Assembly: GCF_007665395.1 (NCBI RefSeq)
Contig: NZ_VDND01000008.1
Location: forward strand, 124,001-188,000
DNA from: Pseudomonas oryzihabitans
GTDB lineage: Bacteria > Pseudomonadota > Gammaproteobacteria > Pseudomonadales > Pseudomonadaceae
Reading direction: 5' to 3'
DNA: 64,000 bases
Both the position numbers and the translations under genes were made by a program. Under the pieces are notes generated by a model that saw only the letters and a program-made list of their open reading frames with translations, was not told where the DNA came from and did no database searches. Of this stretch, positions 1 through 14,807 are shown one piece after another (within the stretch, counting starts at the first letter, position 1; each line of letters starts with the position of its first letter).

Positions 1-5495
<5,495 letters not shown>

Positions 5496-5664
5496 CGCGT
5501 TCGCCTCGATCCTCGGCTGACCGGGCACGCCGGACCAGCACCTCAACTATTTGGGTTGCCTTGCTAAAGTCTCAAGGGAACTTTTCGATAAAGTGATATT
5601 ACCTTAGCCATCACTTGGCATTCGTCCACTCGCGCAAGAATTTGCACACTTCGGAGCTTTAGGC

Positions 5665-7770
5665 ATGGAAGCAGTACCTCCTGTCCGCAAGATCGCCATC
5701 CTGGGCGGCGGCGTGTCCGCCATCACCGCCGCCTTTCGCCTGACCAGCGAGCCTGCCTGGCAGGAGCGCTACCAGATCACCCTCTACCAGCAGGGCTGGC
5801 GCCTGGGGGGCAAGGGCGCCAGCGGCCGCAATGCCGCCGACCACCAGCGCATCGAGGAACACGGTATCCATGTCTGGTTCGGCTTCTACTACAACGCCTT
5901 CCATAGCCTGAGGCAGTGCTACGAGGAGCTGGACCGCCCCGCCGGCGCTCCGCTGGCGACCCTCGACGAGGCCTTCTTCCCCCACTCCCATACCGCCTTC
6001 GCCGACGACTTCCAGGGCCAGTGGACCACCTGGCCCATCGATACCCTGGCGCTGCCCGGCAAGCCCGGCGAAGGCTGGAATCCCAAGCCCTTCATGACCG
6101 CCCTCGGCGATCTGCTGGAATGGCTGCTGCGCCTGGGCGAAGTGGACGCCAGTCCGCCCGCGGCCGCGCCCAGCGGGCTGTTCGCCCGGCTGCGCGCGCA
6201 CTGCCGGGAAGAACTGCAGGAACTGGCCCTGGACCAGGCGGAGCAGCATCTGCGGCAAGCCCGCAGCGCCCTGCCCGATGGCGTCGATCATCCCGTTCTG
6301 CTGTGGCTGCTGCGCGAGGCCCGCGAGCTGCTGGCCAAGGTGCTGCAGGGCCGCCGCCAGAGCAGCGTCACTGCCCACCGGCTCTGGCTGCTGATGGACT
6401 TCGGTCTCACGGTGCTGATCGGCCTGCTCGCCGACGAGGTCTACGCCAAGGGCTTCGAAGCGCTCAACGAAGAAACCTTCCTGGCCTGGCTGACGCGCCA
6501 CGGGGCCAGCGCCGCGACCCTCGACGGCGCGGTGGTCAAGTCCCTGCACGGCGGCATCTTCGCCTATCGTGACGGCGACCTGGCGCAGCCGGACGTCGAA
6601 GCCGGCACCGTGCTGCGCGCCGCCCTGCTGGCCCTGACCACGGCCAAGGGCTCCTTCATCTGGCGCATGCAGGCCGGCATGGGCGACGTGGTCTTCGCGC
6701 CCTACTACGAGGTACTCGCCCGCCGCGGCGTGGATTTCCGCTTTTTCCACCAGGTCACCGGCATCGAAGCCGCCGACGATGGCCAGGGCCCGCGGGTGAC
6801 GCGTCTGCAGATCCAGCGCCAAGTGCCGCTCAAGGGCACGTCCTACCAGCCGCTGGTGGACGTCAAGGGCCTGCCCTGCTGGCCGTCGGCGCCGCTGTAC
6901 GAGCAGATCGACGACCAGATCGCCAAGGACCTGCAGGACGGCGACATCAACCTGGAGTCCAGCTGGAGCGGCTGGCAGGGCGTCGAACAACTGGAGCTGC
7001 AGGTCGACCGCGACTTCGACGAGGTGGTCCTGGGGATCTCCGTGGCCGGCCTGGCCGCCCTCGCCCCCAGCCTGTGCGCCCTGGACCCGGCGTTCGCCCG
7101 CATGACCCAGGCGGTGGCCACCGTAGCCACCCAGGCGGTGCAACTCTGGCAGGAGCGTGACGTCTGGCAGCTGGGCTGGACCGGCTCACCCCCGGGCGGC
7201 CAGGCGCCGGAGCTGCTGGGCTTCGCCGCCCAGGCCATGGATTCCTGGGCCAACGTCAGCTACCTGGTGGATCGCGAGGACTGGTCCAGCGGTACGCCGC
7301 CGCGCGACATCAGCTACTTCTGCGGCGTGTTCGCCGCACCGGCCGCGCCCCCCGTCGGCCAGCGCGACGACTATCCCCAGGTGCAAGCGGCGCGGGTGAG
7401 GACCGACTTCCTCGACTTCATGAACGGCACGCTGCGCTACTACTGGCCGGAAGCGCTGGACGCCCAGGGCTATCGCTGGGATTACCTGACGGCACCCGCC
7501 GCCGCCCAGGGCCCGGCGCGGTTCGACGCCCAGTACTGGCGCGCCAACGTCGATCCCAGCGAGCGCTACGTGCAGAGCGTGGCCGGCAGCAGCCGCCAGC
7601 GCCTGACCACCAACGGCACGCGTTGTCGCAACCTCTACCTGACCGGGGACTGGATCCACAACGGCTTCAACATGGGCTGCGTGGAGTCGGCGACCCTATC
7701 CGGCCTGCAGACCGCCCGCGCCATCCTCGGCCACGGCGAGGTCCTGCCCGGCGAGGACGCCTTCCAGTGA
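5665..7770 (+). CDS. FAD-dependent oxidoreductase, phytoene-desaturase/amine-oxidase-like
   Basis: The 701-residue protein starts with a dinucleotide-binding strand and loop (KIAILGGGVSAITAAF), followed by GWRLGGKGASGRN, typical of FAD-containing amine oxidases and carotenoid desaturases. The C-terminal LYLTGDWIHNGFNMGCVESA matches the second FAD-contact motif of that superfamily. It has no signal peptide or membrane helix, so it is probably cytoplasmic. The start ATG follows GGAG. The substrate cannot be read from the sequence, and no carotenoid genes are nearby, so the desaturase likeness should not be taken as function. It is divergent from the giant kinase at 5495, and its last 75 nt overlap the 3' end of the gene on the opposite strand (7696-8592). 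Confidence 0.85.
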   Translation: MEAVPPVRKIAILGGGVSAITAAFRLTSEPAWQERYQITLYQQGWRLGGKGASGRNAADHQRIEEHGIHVWFGFYYNAFHSLRQCYEELDRPAGAPLATLDEAFFPHSHTAFADDFQGQWTTWPIDTLALPGKPGEGWNPKPFMTALGDLLEWLLRLGEVDASPPAAAPSGLFARLRAHCREELQELALDQAEQHLRQARSALPDGVDHPVLLWLLREARELLAKVLQGRRQSSVTAHRLWLLMDFGLTVLIGLLADEVYAKGFEALNEETFLAWLTRHGASAATLDGAVVKSLHGGIFAYRDGDLAQPDVEAGTVLRAALLALTTAKGSFIWRMQAGMGDVVFAPYYEVLARRGVDFRFFHQVTGIEAADDGQGPRVTRLQIQRQVPLKGTSYQPLVDVKGLPCWPSAPLYEQIDDQIAKDLQDGDINLESSWSGWQGVEQLELQVDRDFDEVVLGISVAGLAALAPSLCALDPAFARMTQAVATVATQAVQLWQERDVWQLGWTGSPPGGQAPELLGFAAQAMDSWANVSYLVDREDWSSGTPPRDISYFCGVFAAPAAPPVGQRDDYPQVQAARVRTDFLDFMNGTLRYYWPEALDAQGYRWDYLTAPAAAQGPARFDAQYWRANVDPSERYVQSVAGSSRQRLTTNGTRCRNLYLTGDWIHNGFNMGCVESATLSGLQTARAILGHGEVLPGEDAFQ

Positions 7771-8592
7771 CGCCACCGCCTGGGCCGCTGCCCGTTCGGC
7801 GCGGCGGTCCACGGCGGGCGGATAGGCCGGTTCGTCGCCGGCCAGGTACTCCAGCAGTTCGGGCGCCTGGTTCCAGCCGGCGGCCTCGGCATACAGCCTG
7901 GGCAATTCGAGCCGGATCCAGCCGTCCATGAGCCGCACGCCCAGCTCTTCGATACCCAGCCCATGGCCTTCGATCACCGCGCGATCCGCGTCGGCGAGCG
8001 GATAGTGGGGCGGATAGAAATCGGCCAGGCTGACCAGCAGCTTGACCGAGAAGCCACGCGGATCGGCCAGTAGCGCACCGAGCTCGGCGAACAGCGTCGC
8101 CTCCTCCACCAGCGCCTGGGCGAACATCAGCCGATACAGGGTGATGTTGAGAAACAGCTGGCCGACCGCGTTCTCGGCGCGGGCGTCCTCTTCGTGCTGG
8201 GCGAAACCGGAGAGGATGGCGGCGTTGTGCGCCCGGTACCAGTGGCGCGGCGTGGGATCGGCGATGAAGGTCAGCCAGCAGCGCGTCGGATAGGGCGCCT
8301 GCTCACCCGACAAGCCATGGCGCGCCAGGCAACCGGCCAATTCCGCCAGATAGATGAAGTGCAGGTTGACGTTGCGCCACCAGCGGCTGCCGTGCTGCGG
8401 ATCCAGCACTCCGGCGCGGATCTCCCAATCGAGGAAGGCCAGCTCCGAATCGCCGTAGCTCAGGCCGTCGTTGTCGGTATCGCCGAAGCGCTGGTAGAAG
8501 GCCTCGCGCACCGCGCGCCGCTGCGCGGGATAGGCGTCGATCCGGGCGCAGAGCGCCTGGGTGTCGGCGACGGCCTCTTCGTAGGTGTACAT
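7696..8592 (-). CDS. Unknown protein, 298 aa, with an EF-hand-like acidic loop
   Basis: I do not recognise a family. The protein is acidic, predicted helical, rich in Trp/Tyr/His, and has no signal peptide or membrane segment. Residues 38-50 (DTDNDGLSYGDSE) resemble an EF-hand or dockerin calcium loop, with Asp at loop positions 1, 3 and 5 and Gly at 6, but the acidic end residue falls at 13 instead of 12. The start is ATG at 8592. The gene converges on the FAD oxidoreductase and the two coding regions overlap by 75 nt. That arrangement suggests, but does not show, a shared pathway. The gene is 36 bp downstream of ccmI on the same strand and could be reached by ccm read-through. Confidence 0.7.
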   Translation of the reverse strand: MYTYEEAVADTQALCARIDAYPAQRRAVREAFYQRFGDTDNDGLSYGDSELAFLDWEIRAGVLDPQHGSRWWRNVNLHFIYLAELAGCLARHGLSGEQAPYPTRCWLTFIADPTPRHWYRAHNAAILSGFAQHEEDARAENAVGQLFLNITLYRLMFAQALVEEATLFAELGALLADPRGFSVKLLVSLADFYPPHYPLADADRAVIEGHGLGIEELGVRLMDGWIRLELPRLYAEAAGWNQAPELLEYLAGDEPAYPPAVDRRAERAAAQAVASLEGVLAGQDLAVAEDGAGGLQAG

Positions 8593-8628
8593 GACTTCCC
8601 TGCCCTTTGCTGTCGCTGAAATACGCCA

Positions 8629-9813
8629 TCATGGCGCAATGGCATCACCCGCTTCCACGCGCAACGGACTGAGCGTGGCAGATGGCAGGTCGAGCGGACG
8701 CCCTTCGTGGCGCCACTCGCCCTTGAGCGGATCGCCACTGCGGGCGATGACCACCACCGGGCGCACCCGGCGCTGGTCCGACAGGCGGCGCTGGGGCAGC
8801 ATGGCGTCGCGGTCGTCCAGCCGTACCCGCTGCGGCAGGTCGGCGACGCTCAGGCGCCGGACCGCCAGCGGCGGGCCGGCATCATCCGCCGCCAGCGCCA
8901 GGACGAAGACGCTGTCCGCCGGCCGTACGCGCTGGGCCACCGCCGGCGCCAGGCTGACCGCCACCTCCAGCCCTGGTTCGACCTCCGCCTGGCCCGCGGC
9001 CCGCGCGGCCGCCGTGGCCCGCGCCACACCCTCGGCGAGTGCCTGTCGCAGCGGATCCGCCGGTGGCAGGACCGCCATCAGCCGTTGCCAGTAGCCAGCC
9101 GCCGAGGCATAGCGCCCCTGCTCGTAGGCAGCCATGCCCAGCAGGCCCAGGGTGGTCGGCTCGCCAGGATTGGCGGCGAGCGCCTCGTCGGCCAGGGCCT
9201 GGGTCCCGGCATCCAGCCGGCGGCCGGCGGCGAAGAAGCGCGCCTGGGCCAGCTGGCCCAGCACCTCCGGCCGCCGACCGTCGCGCTGGATCACCTGTTC
9301 GAAAGCCGCCATTGCGTCCTGGTAGCGCCCCAGCCCGGCATAGGCGCGCGCGAGCAGGTACCAGTTGTCGGCGGCCTGGGGCTGCAGGCGCACCGCCGCC
9401 TGTAGATCGGCCAGCAGCGCCTGGGGTGACGACGGCGGCGCGGCGAGCCGCTGACTCAGCTGCACCGCCGGCCCGGCGCCCAGGGCCAGGTAGAGACCCA
9501 GGGTGAGCGCGGGTACCACGAGCACGGCGAGGATCCCCAGCCGCAGGCCACGCCGCGCGGGCAGCTCGGCGCCGACCGGACTGTCGGCCAGCAGGCTGCG
9601 CGCCGCGGCGGCCTCGGCCAACGCCAGGGCGGGGGCGTCCAGCTCGCCCCGCTCGGCACGGGCGCGGGCCTCGGCCAGGCGCTCCTCATAGAGCGCGCGA
9701 TTGAGCAGCGCACGCCCATCAGCCGCGACCCGTCCGCCGCGCAGCAGGGGTACCAGCAGGATCAGCGCCGCCAGGATCAGCAGCAGCCCGGCCAGCCCCC
9801 AGAACGTCAGCAT
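8629..9813 (-). CDS. ccmI: Cytochrome c maturation protein CcmI
   Basis: CcmI is a membrane-anchored apocytochrome c chaperone that hands the haem-binding CXXCH segment to the CcmF/CcmH ligation machinery. The 394-residue protein begins MLTFWGLAGLLLILAAL, a membrane helix, has a second hydrophobic segment near residues 97-117 (LGILAVLVVPALTLGLYLAL), and then TPR repeats (WYLLARAYAGLGRYQDAM) and a periplasmic C-terminal domain. A longer reading is open upstream, but the ATG at 9813 fits the family and overlaps the ccmH stop by 7 nt. It is the last gene of the ccm operon. Confidence 0.93.
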   Translation of the reverse strand: MLTFWGLAGLLLILAALILLVPLLRGGRVAADGRALLNRALYEERLAEARARAERGELDAPALALAEAAAARSLLADSPVGAELPARRGLRLGILAVLVVPALTLGLYLALGAGPAVQLSQRLAAPPSSPQALLADLQAAVRLQPQAADNWYLLARAYAGLGRYQDAMAAFEQVIQRDGRRPEVLGQLAQARFFAAGRRLDAGTQALADEALAANPGEPTTLGLLGMAAYEQGRYASAAGYWQRLMAVLPPADPLRQALAEGVARATAAARAAGQAEVEPGLEVAVSLAPAVAQRVRPADSVFVLALAADDAGPPLAVRRLSVADLPQRVRLDDRDAMLPQRRLSDQRRVRPVVVIARSGDPLKGEWRHEGRPLDLPSATLSPLRVEAGDAIAP

Positions 9814-10265
9814 CGGGGCTCCTCCTCTGCCTGCAGCGCGGCCAGCCGCGCCCGCTCGGCGTCGCTCAAGCCCTGTTCCGGGCGGCGCCGACGGGTCAGG
9901 GCGACCAGCACCCCGGCGCCGCCCAGCAGGCCCACGCCCGGCAGCAGCCAGAGCAGCAGGGTGCGCCCCTCGAAGGGCGGGCGATAGCGAATGAATTCGC
10001 CGTAGCGCTGCTCCAGGTAGGCAATGATCTGCTCGTCGCTGCGCCCGGCCGCCAGTTGTCGCTGGATCTCCCGGCGCAGATCGCCGGCGATGGGCGCATT
10101 GGAGTCGGCCAGGTCCTGGTTCTGGCATTTGGGACAGCGCAACTCGCGGGTCAGGGCCTGGAAGCGCGCCCGTTCGGCGTCGTCGCGAAAATCCGCGGTG
10201 TCGATGGCCGCCCCCGCCAGGGCCGACCACAGCAACAGGGCGATGACGAGCCACCGGGCCTTCAT
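9807..10265 (-). CDS. ccmH: Cytochrome c maturation protein CcmH (thiol oxidoreductase)
   Basis: The 152-residue protein has a signal peptide (MKARWLVIALLLWSALAGAA), the redox motif LRCPKCQNQ (Cys44, Cys47) and a C-terminal membrane helix around LLLWLLPGVGLLGGAGVLVAL, the expected layout for short-form CcmH/CycL. It keeps apocytochrome cysteines reduced and works with CcmG, CcmF and CcmI at the periplasmic face of the inner membrane. The start overlaps the ccmG stop by 4 nt (ATGA), indicating translational coupling. Confidence 0.95.
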   Translation of the reverse strand: MKARWLVIALLLWSALAGAAIDTADFRDDAERARFQALTRELRCPKCQNQDLADSNAPIAGDLRREIQRQLAAGRSDEQIIAYLEQRYGEFIRYRPPFEGRTLLLWLLPGVGLLGGAGVLVALTRRRRPEQGLSDAERARLAALQAEEEPRC

Positions 10266-10795
10266 GGCGCCACCCCCAGGGCACGGTAGCGCGGCCCGAG
10301 CTCGTCCGCCCAGACGCGCTGGTCGATCACGCCGACATGGCGGTAGCGCACCACGCCCTGGGCATCGATCAGGAAGGTCTCCGGCGCGCCGTAGACGCCC
10401 AGATCCAAGCCCAGCCGGCCGTCGTCATCGCGGATATCGAGCTGGTAGGGATCGTGGAATTCCGCCAGCCAGCGGCGGGCACTGGCGTTGTCGTCCTTGT
10501 AGTTGACCCCGTGGATGACCACACCCTGGGCCTTGAGTCGATTCAGCAGCGTATGCTCTTCGCGGCAGGCCACGCACCAGGTGCCCCAGACATTGACCAG
10601 CGCCGGCCGGCCGAGCAGGTCCTGACGGGTCAAGAGTCGCTCGTCCGCAACGCCCGGCAGGGAAAAGGCGGGAAAGGGCTGTCCCACCAGCGCCGAGGGC
10701 AGGACCTGGGGATCGCGGTGGAGGCCGCGATAGAGCACGCCGGCCAGCAGGAGGAAGGCCAGCAGGGGCAGGCAGAGCAACAGGCGACGGCGCAT
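10262..10795 (-). CDS. ccmG: Thiol:disulfide interchange protein CcmG/DsbE
   Basis: CcmG is a membrane-tethered periplasmic thioredoxin-like protein that delivers reductant to CcmH and apocytochrome c. The 177-residue product has an N-terminal signal anchor (LLLCLPLLAFLLLAGVLYRGL), the active site TWCVACREE (Cys74, Cys77) and the cis-proline region GAPETFLID. Its ATG directly abuts the ccmF stop codon, and its own stop overlaps the ccmH start. Confidence 0.96.
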   Translation of the reverse strand: MRRRLLLCLPLLAFLLLAGVLYRGLHRDPQVLPSALVGQPFPAFSLPGVADERLLTRQDLLGRPALVNVWGTWCVACREEHTLLNRLKAQGVVIHGVNYKDDNASARRWLAEFHDPYQLDIRDDDGRLGLDLGVYGAPETFLIDAQGVVRYRHVGVIDQRVWADELGPRYRALGVAP

Positions 10796-12757
10796 CTAGA
10801 GCGACTCCGCAGAGGAGGAAGGAGACACCCGCCGACGCTGGCGATACCGTGGATCGGCCAGCGCCAGCAGGCCGCCCAGGGCGGTGAGCAGGCCGCCGAG
10901 CCAGATCAGCCGGACGAAGGGCTTGATCTGCACCCGCACCGCCCAGGCCCCCGCGTCCAGCGGTTCGCCCAGGGCTACATAGAGATCGCGGGTCAGGCCG
11001 GCGTCGATGGCGGCCTCGGTCAGCACCGCGCCGCCGGCCAGGTAGCGGCGCTTTTCCGGCGTCAGCAAGGCCACCACCCGGCCCTCGCGCTCCACCTGCA
11101 GCAGGGCACGCTCGGCGGTAAAGTTCGGCCCCTCGTAGTGCTGGGTCCCGGCGAAGCCGAAGCGATAGCCGCCCAGTTCTACCTGTTCGCCCGGGGCCAG
11201 GCGCACGTCGCGCTGCACGTCCAGCTGGCTGGCCAGCACCACGCCGAGGGCCAGTAGCGCCAGGCCCAGGTGCGCCAGCTGCATGCCCCAGTAGCTGCGC
11301 GGCTGGCTACGCAGACCCCGGCGCCAGCCCAGCGTCGCGACCTTGCCCAGCACATCGCGCGAGGCGGTCAGCACGACCCAGGCCGCCAGCGCCAGCACCG
11401 CCAGGATCGTCGCCCTGGGCTGCTCCAGCCAGAGCGCGGCGAGTCCGGCCAGGGCCGCGCAGGCCAGCAGCAGCGGGGCCAGCAGCCTCGCCAGCCAACG
11501 CCCCGGGCTGGTCTTCCAGCGCACCAGCACCCCGACGCCCAGGGCCAGCATCAACAGCGCCATCAAGGGCACGAACAGCAGATCGAAATACGGTGGGCCG
11601 ACCGACAGCTTGGCACCGGTGAGGCTATCGATGATCAGGGGATAGAGGGTACCCAGCAGCACCGTGGCGGCGGCGGTCACCAGGATCAGGTTGTTGATCA
11701 GCAGCAGCGCTTCGCGCGAGGCCAGGCCGAAGGACGCCGCGCCACCCAGAGCCGGGGCGCGCCAGGCGAACAGTGCCAGGGAGCCCCCCACCACCAGCAG
11801 CAGGAAGGCCAGGATGAAGACGCCGCGGGTCGGATCGCTGGCGAAGGCATGCACCGAGGTCAGCACGCCCGAGCGCACCAGGAAGGTACCCAGCAGGCTG
11901 AGGGAAAAGGCGGCGATGGCCAGCAGCACCGTCCAGCCCTTGAACAGGCCCCGTTTCTCAGTCACCGCCAGGGAGTGCAGCAACGCCGTGCCCACCAGCC
12001 AGGGCATGAAGGAGGCGTTCTCCACCGGGTCCCAGAACCACCAGCCGCCCCAGCCCAGTTCGTAATAGGCCCACCAGGAGCCCAGCACGATGCCGCAGCC
12101 GAGGAAGGCCCAGGCCAGCAGCGTCCAGGGCCGCGCCCAGCGGGCCCAGGCGGCGTCCAGGCGCCCTTCCAGCAGGGCCGCCAGGGCGAAGGCGAAGGCC
12201 ACCGAGAAGCCGACGTAGCCCATGTAGAGCATGGGCGGATGGAGGATCAACCCCGGATCCTGCAGCAGGGGGTTGAGATCGTTGCCTTCGCGCGGGAATT
12301 GCGGCAGCAGGCGGGCGAAGGGATTGGAGGTGGCGACCAGGAAGGTGAGGAAGCCCAGGGCCACCAGTCCGAGGATGCCCAGCACCCGGGCGAGCAGCGC
12401 CTGGGGCAACTGGCGGGAACGGACCGCCACCGCCAGGCTCCAGGCCGACAGGGTCAAGGCCCAGAGCAGCAGCGACCCCTCGTGGGCGCCCCAGGTGGCG
12501 CTGACCTTGTAGTACCACGGCAGGCGGCTGTTGGAGTTGGCCGCCACGTAGGCCACCGAGAAGTCGTCGTGCAGGAAGGCCCAGACCAGGGCCGCGAAGG
12601 CCAGCGCCAGGAACAGGCACTGGCCCAGGGCGGCCGGTCGCGCCAGGCGCATCCAATCGGCCTGGCCGCGCCAGGCGCCGAGGAGCGGCAGCGTGCCCTG
12701 GACCAGGGCCATGGCCAGCGCCAGCAGCAGGCAGAGCTGCCCCAGTTCAGGAATCAT
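10796..12757 (-). CDS. ccmF: Haem lyase subunit CcmF
   Basis: This is the large polytopic component of the cytochrome c haem ligation complex. The 653-residue protein has many membrane helices and the tryptophan-rich haem-handling motif GGWWFWDPVENASF, together with conserved segments such as GAHEGSLLLWAL and the periplasmic C-terminal domain. The length is normal for the family. Its start overlaps the ccmE stop by 4 nt, and the ccmG start follows its stop directly. Confidence 0.97.
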   Translation of the reverse strand: MIPELGQLCLLLALAMALVQGTLPLLGAWRGQADWMRLARPAALGQCLFLALAFAALVWAFLHDDFSVAYVAANSNSRLPWYYKVSATWGAHEGSLLLWALTLSAWSLAVAVRSRQLPQALLARVLGILGLVALGFLTFLVATSNPFARLLPQFPREGNDLNPLLQDPGLILHPPMLYMGYVGFSVAFAFALAALLEGRLDAAWARWARPWTLLAWAFLGCGIVLGSWWAYYELGWGGWWFWDPVENASFMPWLVGTALLHSLAVTEKRGLFKGWTVLLAIAAFSLSLLGTFLVRSGVLTSVHAFASDPTRGVFILAFLLLVVGGSLALFAWRAPALGGAASFGLASREALLLINNLILVTAAATVLLGTLYPLIIDSLTGAKLSVGPPYFDLLFVPLMALLMLALGVGVLVRWKTSPGRWLARLLAPLLLACAALAGLAALWLEQPRATILAVLALAAWVVLTASRDVLGKVATLGWRRGLRSQPRSYWGMQLAHLGLALLALGVVLASQLDVQRDVRLAPGEQVELGGYRFGFAGTQHYEGPNFTAERALLQVEREGRVVALLTPEKRRYLAGGAVLTEAAIDAGLTRDLYVALGEPLDAGAWAVRVQIKPFVRLIWLGGLLTALGGLLALADPRYRQRRRVSPSSSAESL

Positions 12758-13209
12758 GGCGCCGGCCTCGTGCCGTCCAGCGGCCGCCCCGCCTGGCGCA
12801 GCGCCTGGCTCACCTCGGGCGGCATGTATTTCTCGTCGTGCTTGGCCAGGATCTGGTCGGCCACCAGCCGACCCTGGTCATCCAGGCGGCCCAGCGCCAC
12901 CACCCCCTGCCCTTCGCGGAACAGGTCCGGCAGGATGCCGGCATAGCTTACCCGCACCTCACGCTGGAAGTCGGTGATGACGAAGCTCACGGCGAGCGAA
13001 TCCACGGCGCGCACCAGGCTGCCCTTTTCCACCATGCCGCCGGCGCGGATGCGAGTGTCGCGGGGCGCTTCGCCCTGGGCGATCTGGCTCGGGGTATAGA
13101 AGAGGTTGAGGTTCTGCTGCAAGGCGCTGAGGGCCAGCGCGGCGGCGCCGCCAACCCCGAGCAGCAGCAGCAGTACCCACAGCAACCGCCGGCGCCGGAC
13201 CGGATTCAT
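12754..13209 (-). CDS. ccmE: Haem chaperone CcmE
   Basis: CcmE binds haem covalently in the periplasm and carries it to CcmF. The 151-residue protein has an N-terminal membrane anchor (RLLWVLLLLLGVGGAAALAL), an OB-fold core (VITDFQREVRVSYAGILPDLF) and the haem-binding motif AKHDEKYMPP with His124. Family length and motif are intact. The gene overlaps both ccmD and ccmF by 4 nt. Confidence 0.97.
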   Translation of the reverse strand: MNPVRRRRLLWVLLLLLGVGGAAALALSALQQNLNLFYTPSQIAQGEAPRDTRIRAGGMVEKGSLVRAVDSLAVSFVITDFQREVRVSYAGILPDLFREGQGVVALGRLDDQGRLVADQILAKHDEKYMPPEVSQALRQAGRPLDGTRPAP

Positions 13210-13382
13210 GGCCGCCGCTCCCGTCGCCAGCGCTGGCGCAGCTCGCGCTCCAGGCGACGGCGTGCCAGCCGGCCGTGCAGCAGCAGGCCGACGAGGATCG
13301 CCAGGCTCAGGCCGAAGGCCGGCCAGACATAGAGTCCGTAGCGTCCCATGCTCAGGGCCTGGGTCCAGTCCATCCCGCTCAT
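13206..13382 (-). CDS. ccmD: Haem exporter accessory protein CcmD
   Basis: A 58-residue single-pass membrane protein beginning MSGMDWTQ, with a helix around YVWPAFGLSLAILVGLLL and a strongly basic C-terminus, as expected for CcmD, which helps release holo-CcmE from CcmABC. A longer open frame extends upstream inside ccmC, but the ATG at 13382 overlaps the ccmC stop by 4 nt and gives the family length. Confidence 0.92.
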   Translation of the reverse strand: MSGMDWTQALSMGRYGLYVWPAFGLSLAILVGLLLHGRLARRRLERELRQRWRRERRP

Positions 13383-14125
13383 GGCCGCTCCTCGCCCAAC
13401 TCCGCCCGCACCCAGCGACTGCGCCACTCGCGCCGCAGCAGTTCCAGGCGCATCCGCTGCAACAGCAGCGCGGCGAAGAACAGATAGAAACCCAGCACCA
13501 TGACCAGCAGCGGCAGCCACATGGCCGGCGGCATCGGCGGCCGTGCCACCAGGCTGAAGGTGGCCGGCTGGTGCAGGGTGCTCCACCACTCGACGGAATA
13601 CTTGATGATCGGCAGGTTCACCGACCCGACCAGGGCCAGCAAGGCACAGGCACGGGCCGCGCTGTCTGGCTGGACGATGGCCTGCCCCAGGGCGATGACG
13701 CCCAGGTAGAGGAACAGCAGGACCAGCATCGAGGTGAGCCGCGCGTCCCAGATCCACCAAGTCCCCCAGGTGGGTATCCCCCACAGCGAGCCGGTCACCA
13801 GGGCGATCACCGTCATCCAGGCCCCGAGCGGCGCGGCCGCGCGCAGCGCCACGTCGGCCAGCTTGAGGCGCCAGACCAGGCCCACGGCGCCCGCGACCGC
13901 CAGCAGCAGGTAGCAGGATTGCGCCAGGAAGGCGGCCGGCACATGCACATAGAGGATGCGGAAGCTGTCGCCCTGCTGGTAGTCCGGCGGCGCCAGGAAC
14001 AGCCCCCAGGCCAGGCCGACGGCGAGCAGCAGTCCGCCCAGCGCCAGGCAGGGGCGCTGCAGGCGTCCGGCCAGGCGATAGAAGATGGCGGGCGAGCCCA
14101 GGCGATGCAGCCAGGTCCAGTTCAT
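13379..14125 (-). CDS. ccmC: Haem ABC-type exporter permease CcmC
   Basis: The 248-residue, six-helix inner-membrane protein carries the tryptophan-rich motif WGIPTWGTWWIWDARLTS that interacts with haem and CcmE. CcmC loads haem onto CcmE together with CcmA, CcmB and CcmD. The start ATG lies 10 nt after the ccmB stop, and the end overlaps ccmD. Confidence 0.96.
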   Translation of the reverse strand: MNWTWLHRLGSPAIFYRLAGRLQRPCLALGGLLLAVGLAWGLFLAPPDYQQGDSFRILYVHVPAAFLAQSCYLLLAVAGAVGLVWRLKLADVALRAAAPLGAWMTVIALVTGSLWGIPTWGTWWIWDARLTSMLVLLFLYLGVIALGQAIVQPDSAARACALLALVGSVNLPIIKYSVEWWSTLHQPATFSLVARPPMPPAMWLPLLVMVLGFYLFFAALLLQRMRLELLRREWRSRWVRAELGEERP

Positions 14126-14135
14126 GTCGTTCTCG

Positions 14136-14807
14136 TCATTGGGCGGCCCCGATGCGCAGGCCGGCGGCCACCGCGAGGGGCGCCAGGGTCAGGGCCAGCA
14201 GCGCCAGGCAGCCGAGCCAGAGCAGCAGCCCCGCCACCGGCAAGCCCTGGCTGGCCGCGTCCACGGCGCGGGTGCCGAGGATGAGGATGGGGATCTGCAA
14301 GGGCAGATTGAGCAGCGCCAGCAACAGGCCGCCACGGGCGAGGCCGACGGTGAGGGCCGCGCCTATGGCCCCGAGCAGGGTCAACGCCAGGCTGCCCAGC
14401 ACCAGCGCCACCAGCATCGCCGGCAGGGCCGCCGCGGGTAGTCCGAGCATCAGCGCCAGCACGGGCGTCAGGGCCACCAGCGCCAGGCCGGCGAAGCACC
14501 AGTGCACCAGCAGCTTGAGCAGCACCAGCAGCGCCAGCGGCTGGGGCGCCAGCAGCCAGTGTTCGAGGGAGCCGTCCTGCCAGTCGCTGCGGAACAGCCC
14601 CTCCTGGCCCAGCAGCAAGGCCAGCAGCAGCGCGATCCATAGCAGGCCCGGGGCCAAGGTGGCCAGCTGGCGGCTGTCCGCCCCCAGGGCCAGGGGAAAC
14701 AGGGTGACCACCAGGGCGTGGAAGGCCAGCGGCGTTAGCCACTGCGCCGGGCGGCGGCAAGCCAGCCGCCATTCACGGCCGAGGATGGCCAGGCAGGCGG
14801 CGCTCAT
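14136..14807 (-). CDS. ccmB: Haem ABC exporter subunit CcmB
   Basis: The 223-residue protein has about six membrane helices and the family features WRLACRRPAQWL near the N-terminus and LLLGQEGLFRSDWQDGSLEH in the first half. CcmB is the membrane subunit paired with the CcmA ATPase in the complex that releases haem-loaded CcmE. Start and stop fit the operon: the ATG overlaps the ccmA stop by 4 nt. Confidence 0.95.
   Translation of the reverse strand: MSAACLAILGREWRLACRRPAQWLTPLAFHALVVTLFPLALGADSRQLATLAPGLLWIALLLALLLGQEGLFRSDWQDGSLEHWLLAPQPLALLVLLKLLVHWCFAGLALVALTPVLALMLGLPAAALPAMLVALVLGSLALTLLGAIGAALTVGLARGGLLLALLNLPLQIPILILGTRAVDAASQGLPVAGLLLWLGCLALLALTLAPLAVAAGLRIGAAQ

Noticed and set aside
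5665..7770. Carotenoid biosynthesis gene
   Set aside because: FAD motifs are shared by many oxidoreductases and no crtB, crtE or crtY-like neighbour is present.
11270..12946. 558-codon plus-strand open frame
   Set aside because: Antisense to ccmF and ccmE, with a Gln/Gly/Arg-rich shadow composition.
13206..13784. 192-codon frame ending in ccmD
   Set aside because: Its upstream part is a shadow of ccmC; the real gene is the 58-residue ccmD starting at 13382.
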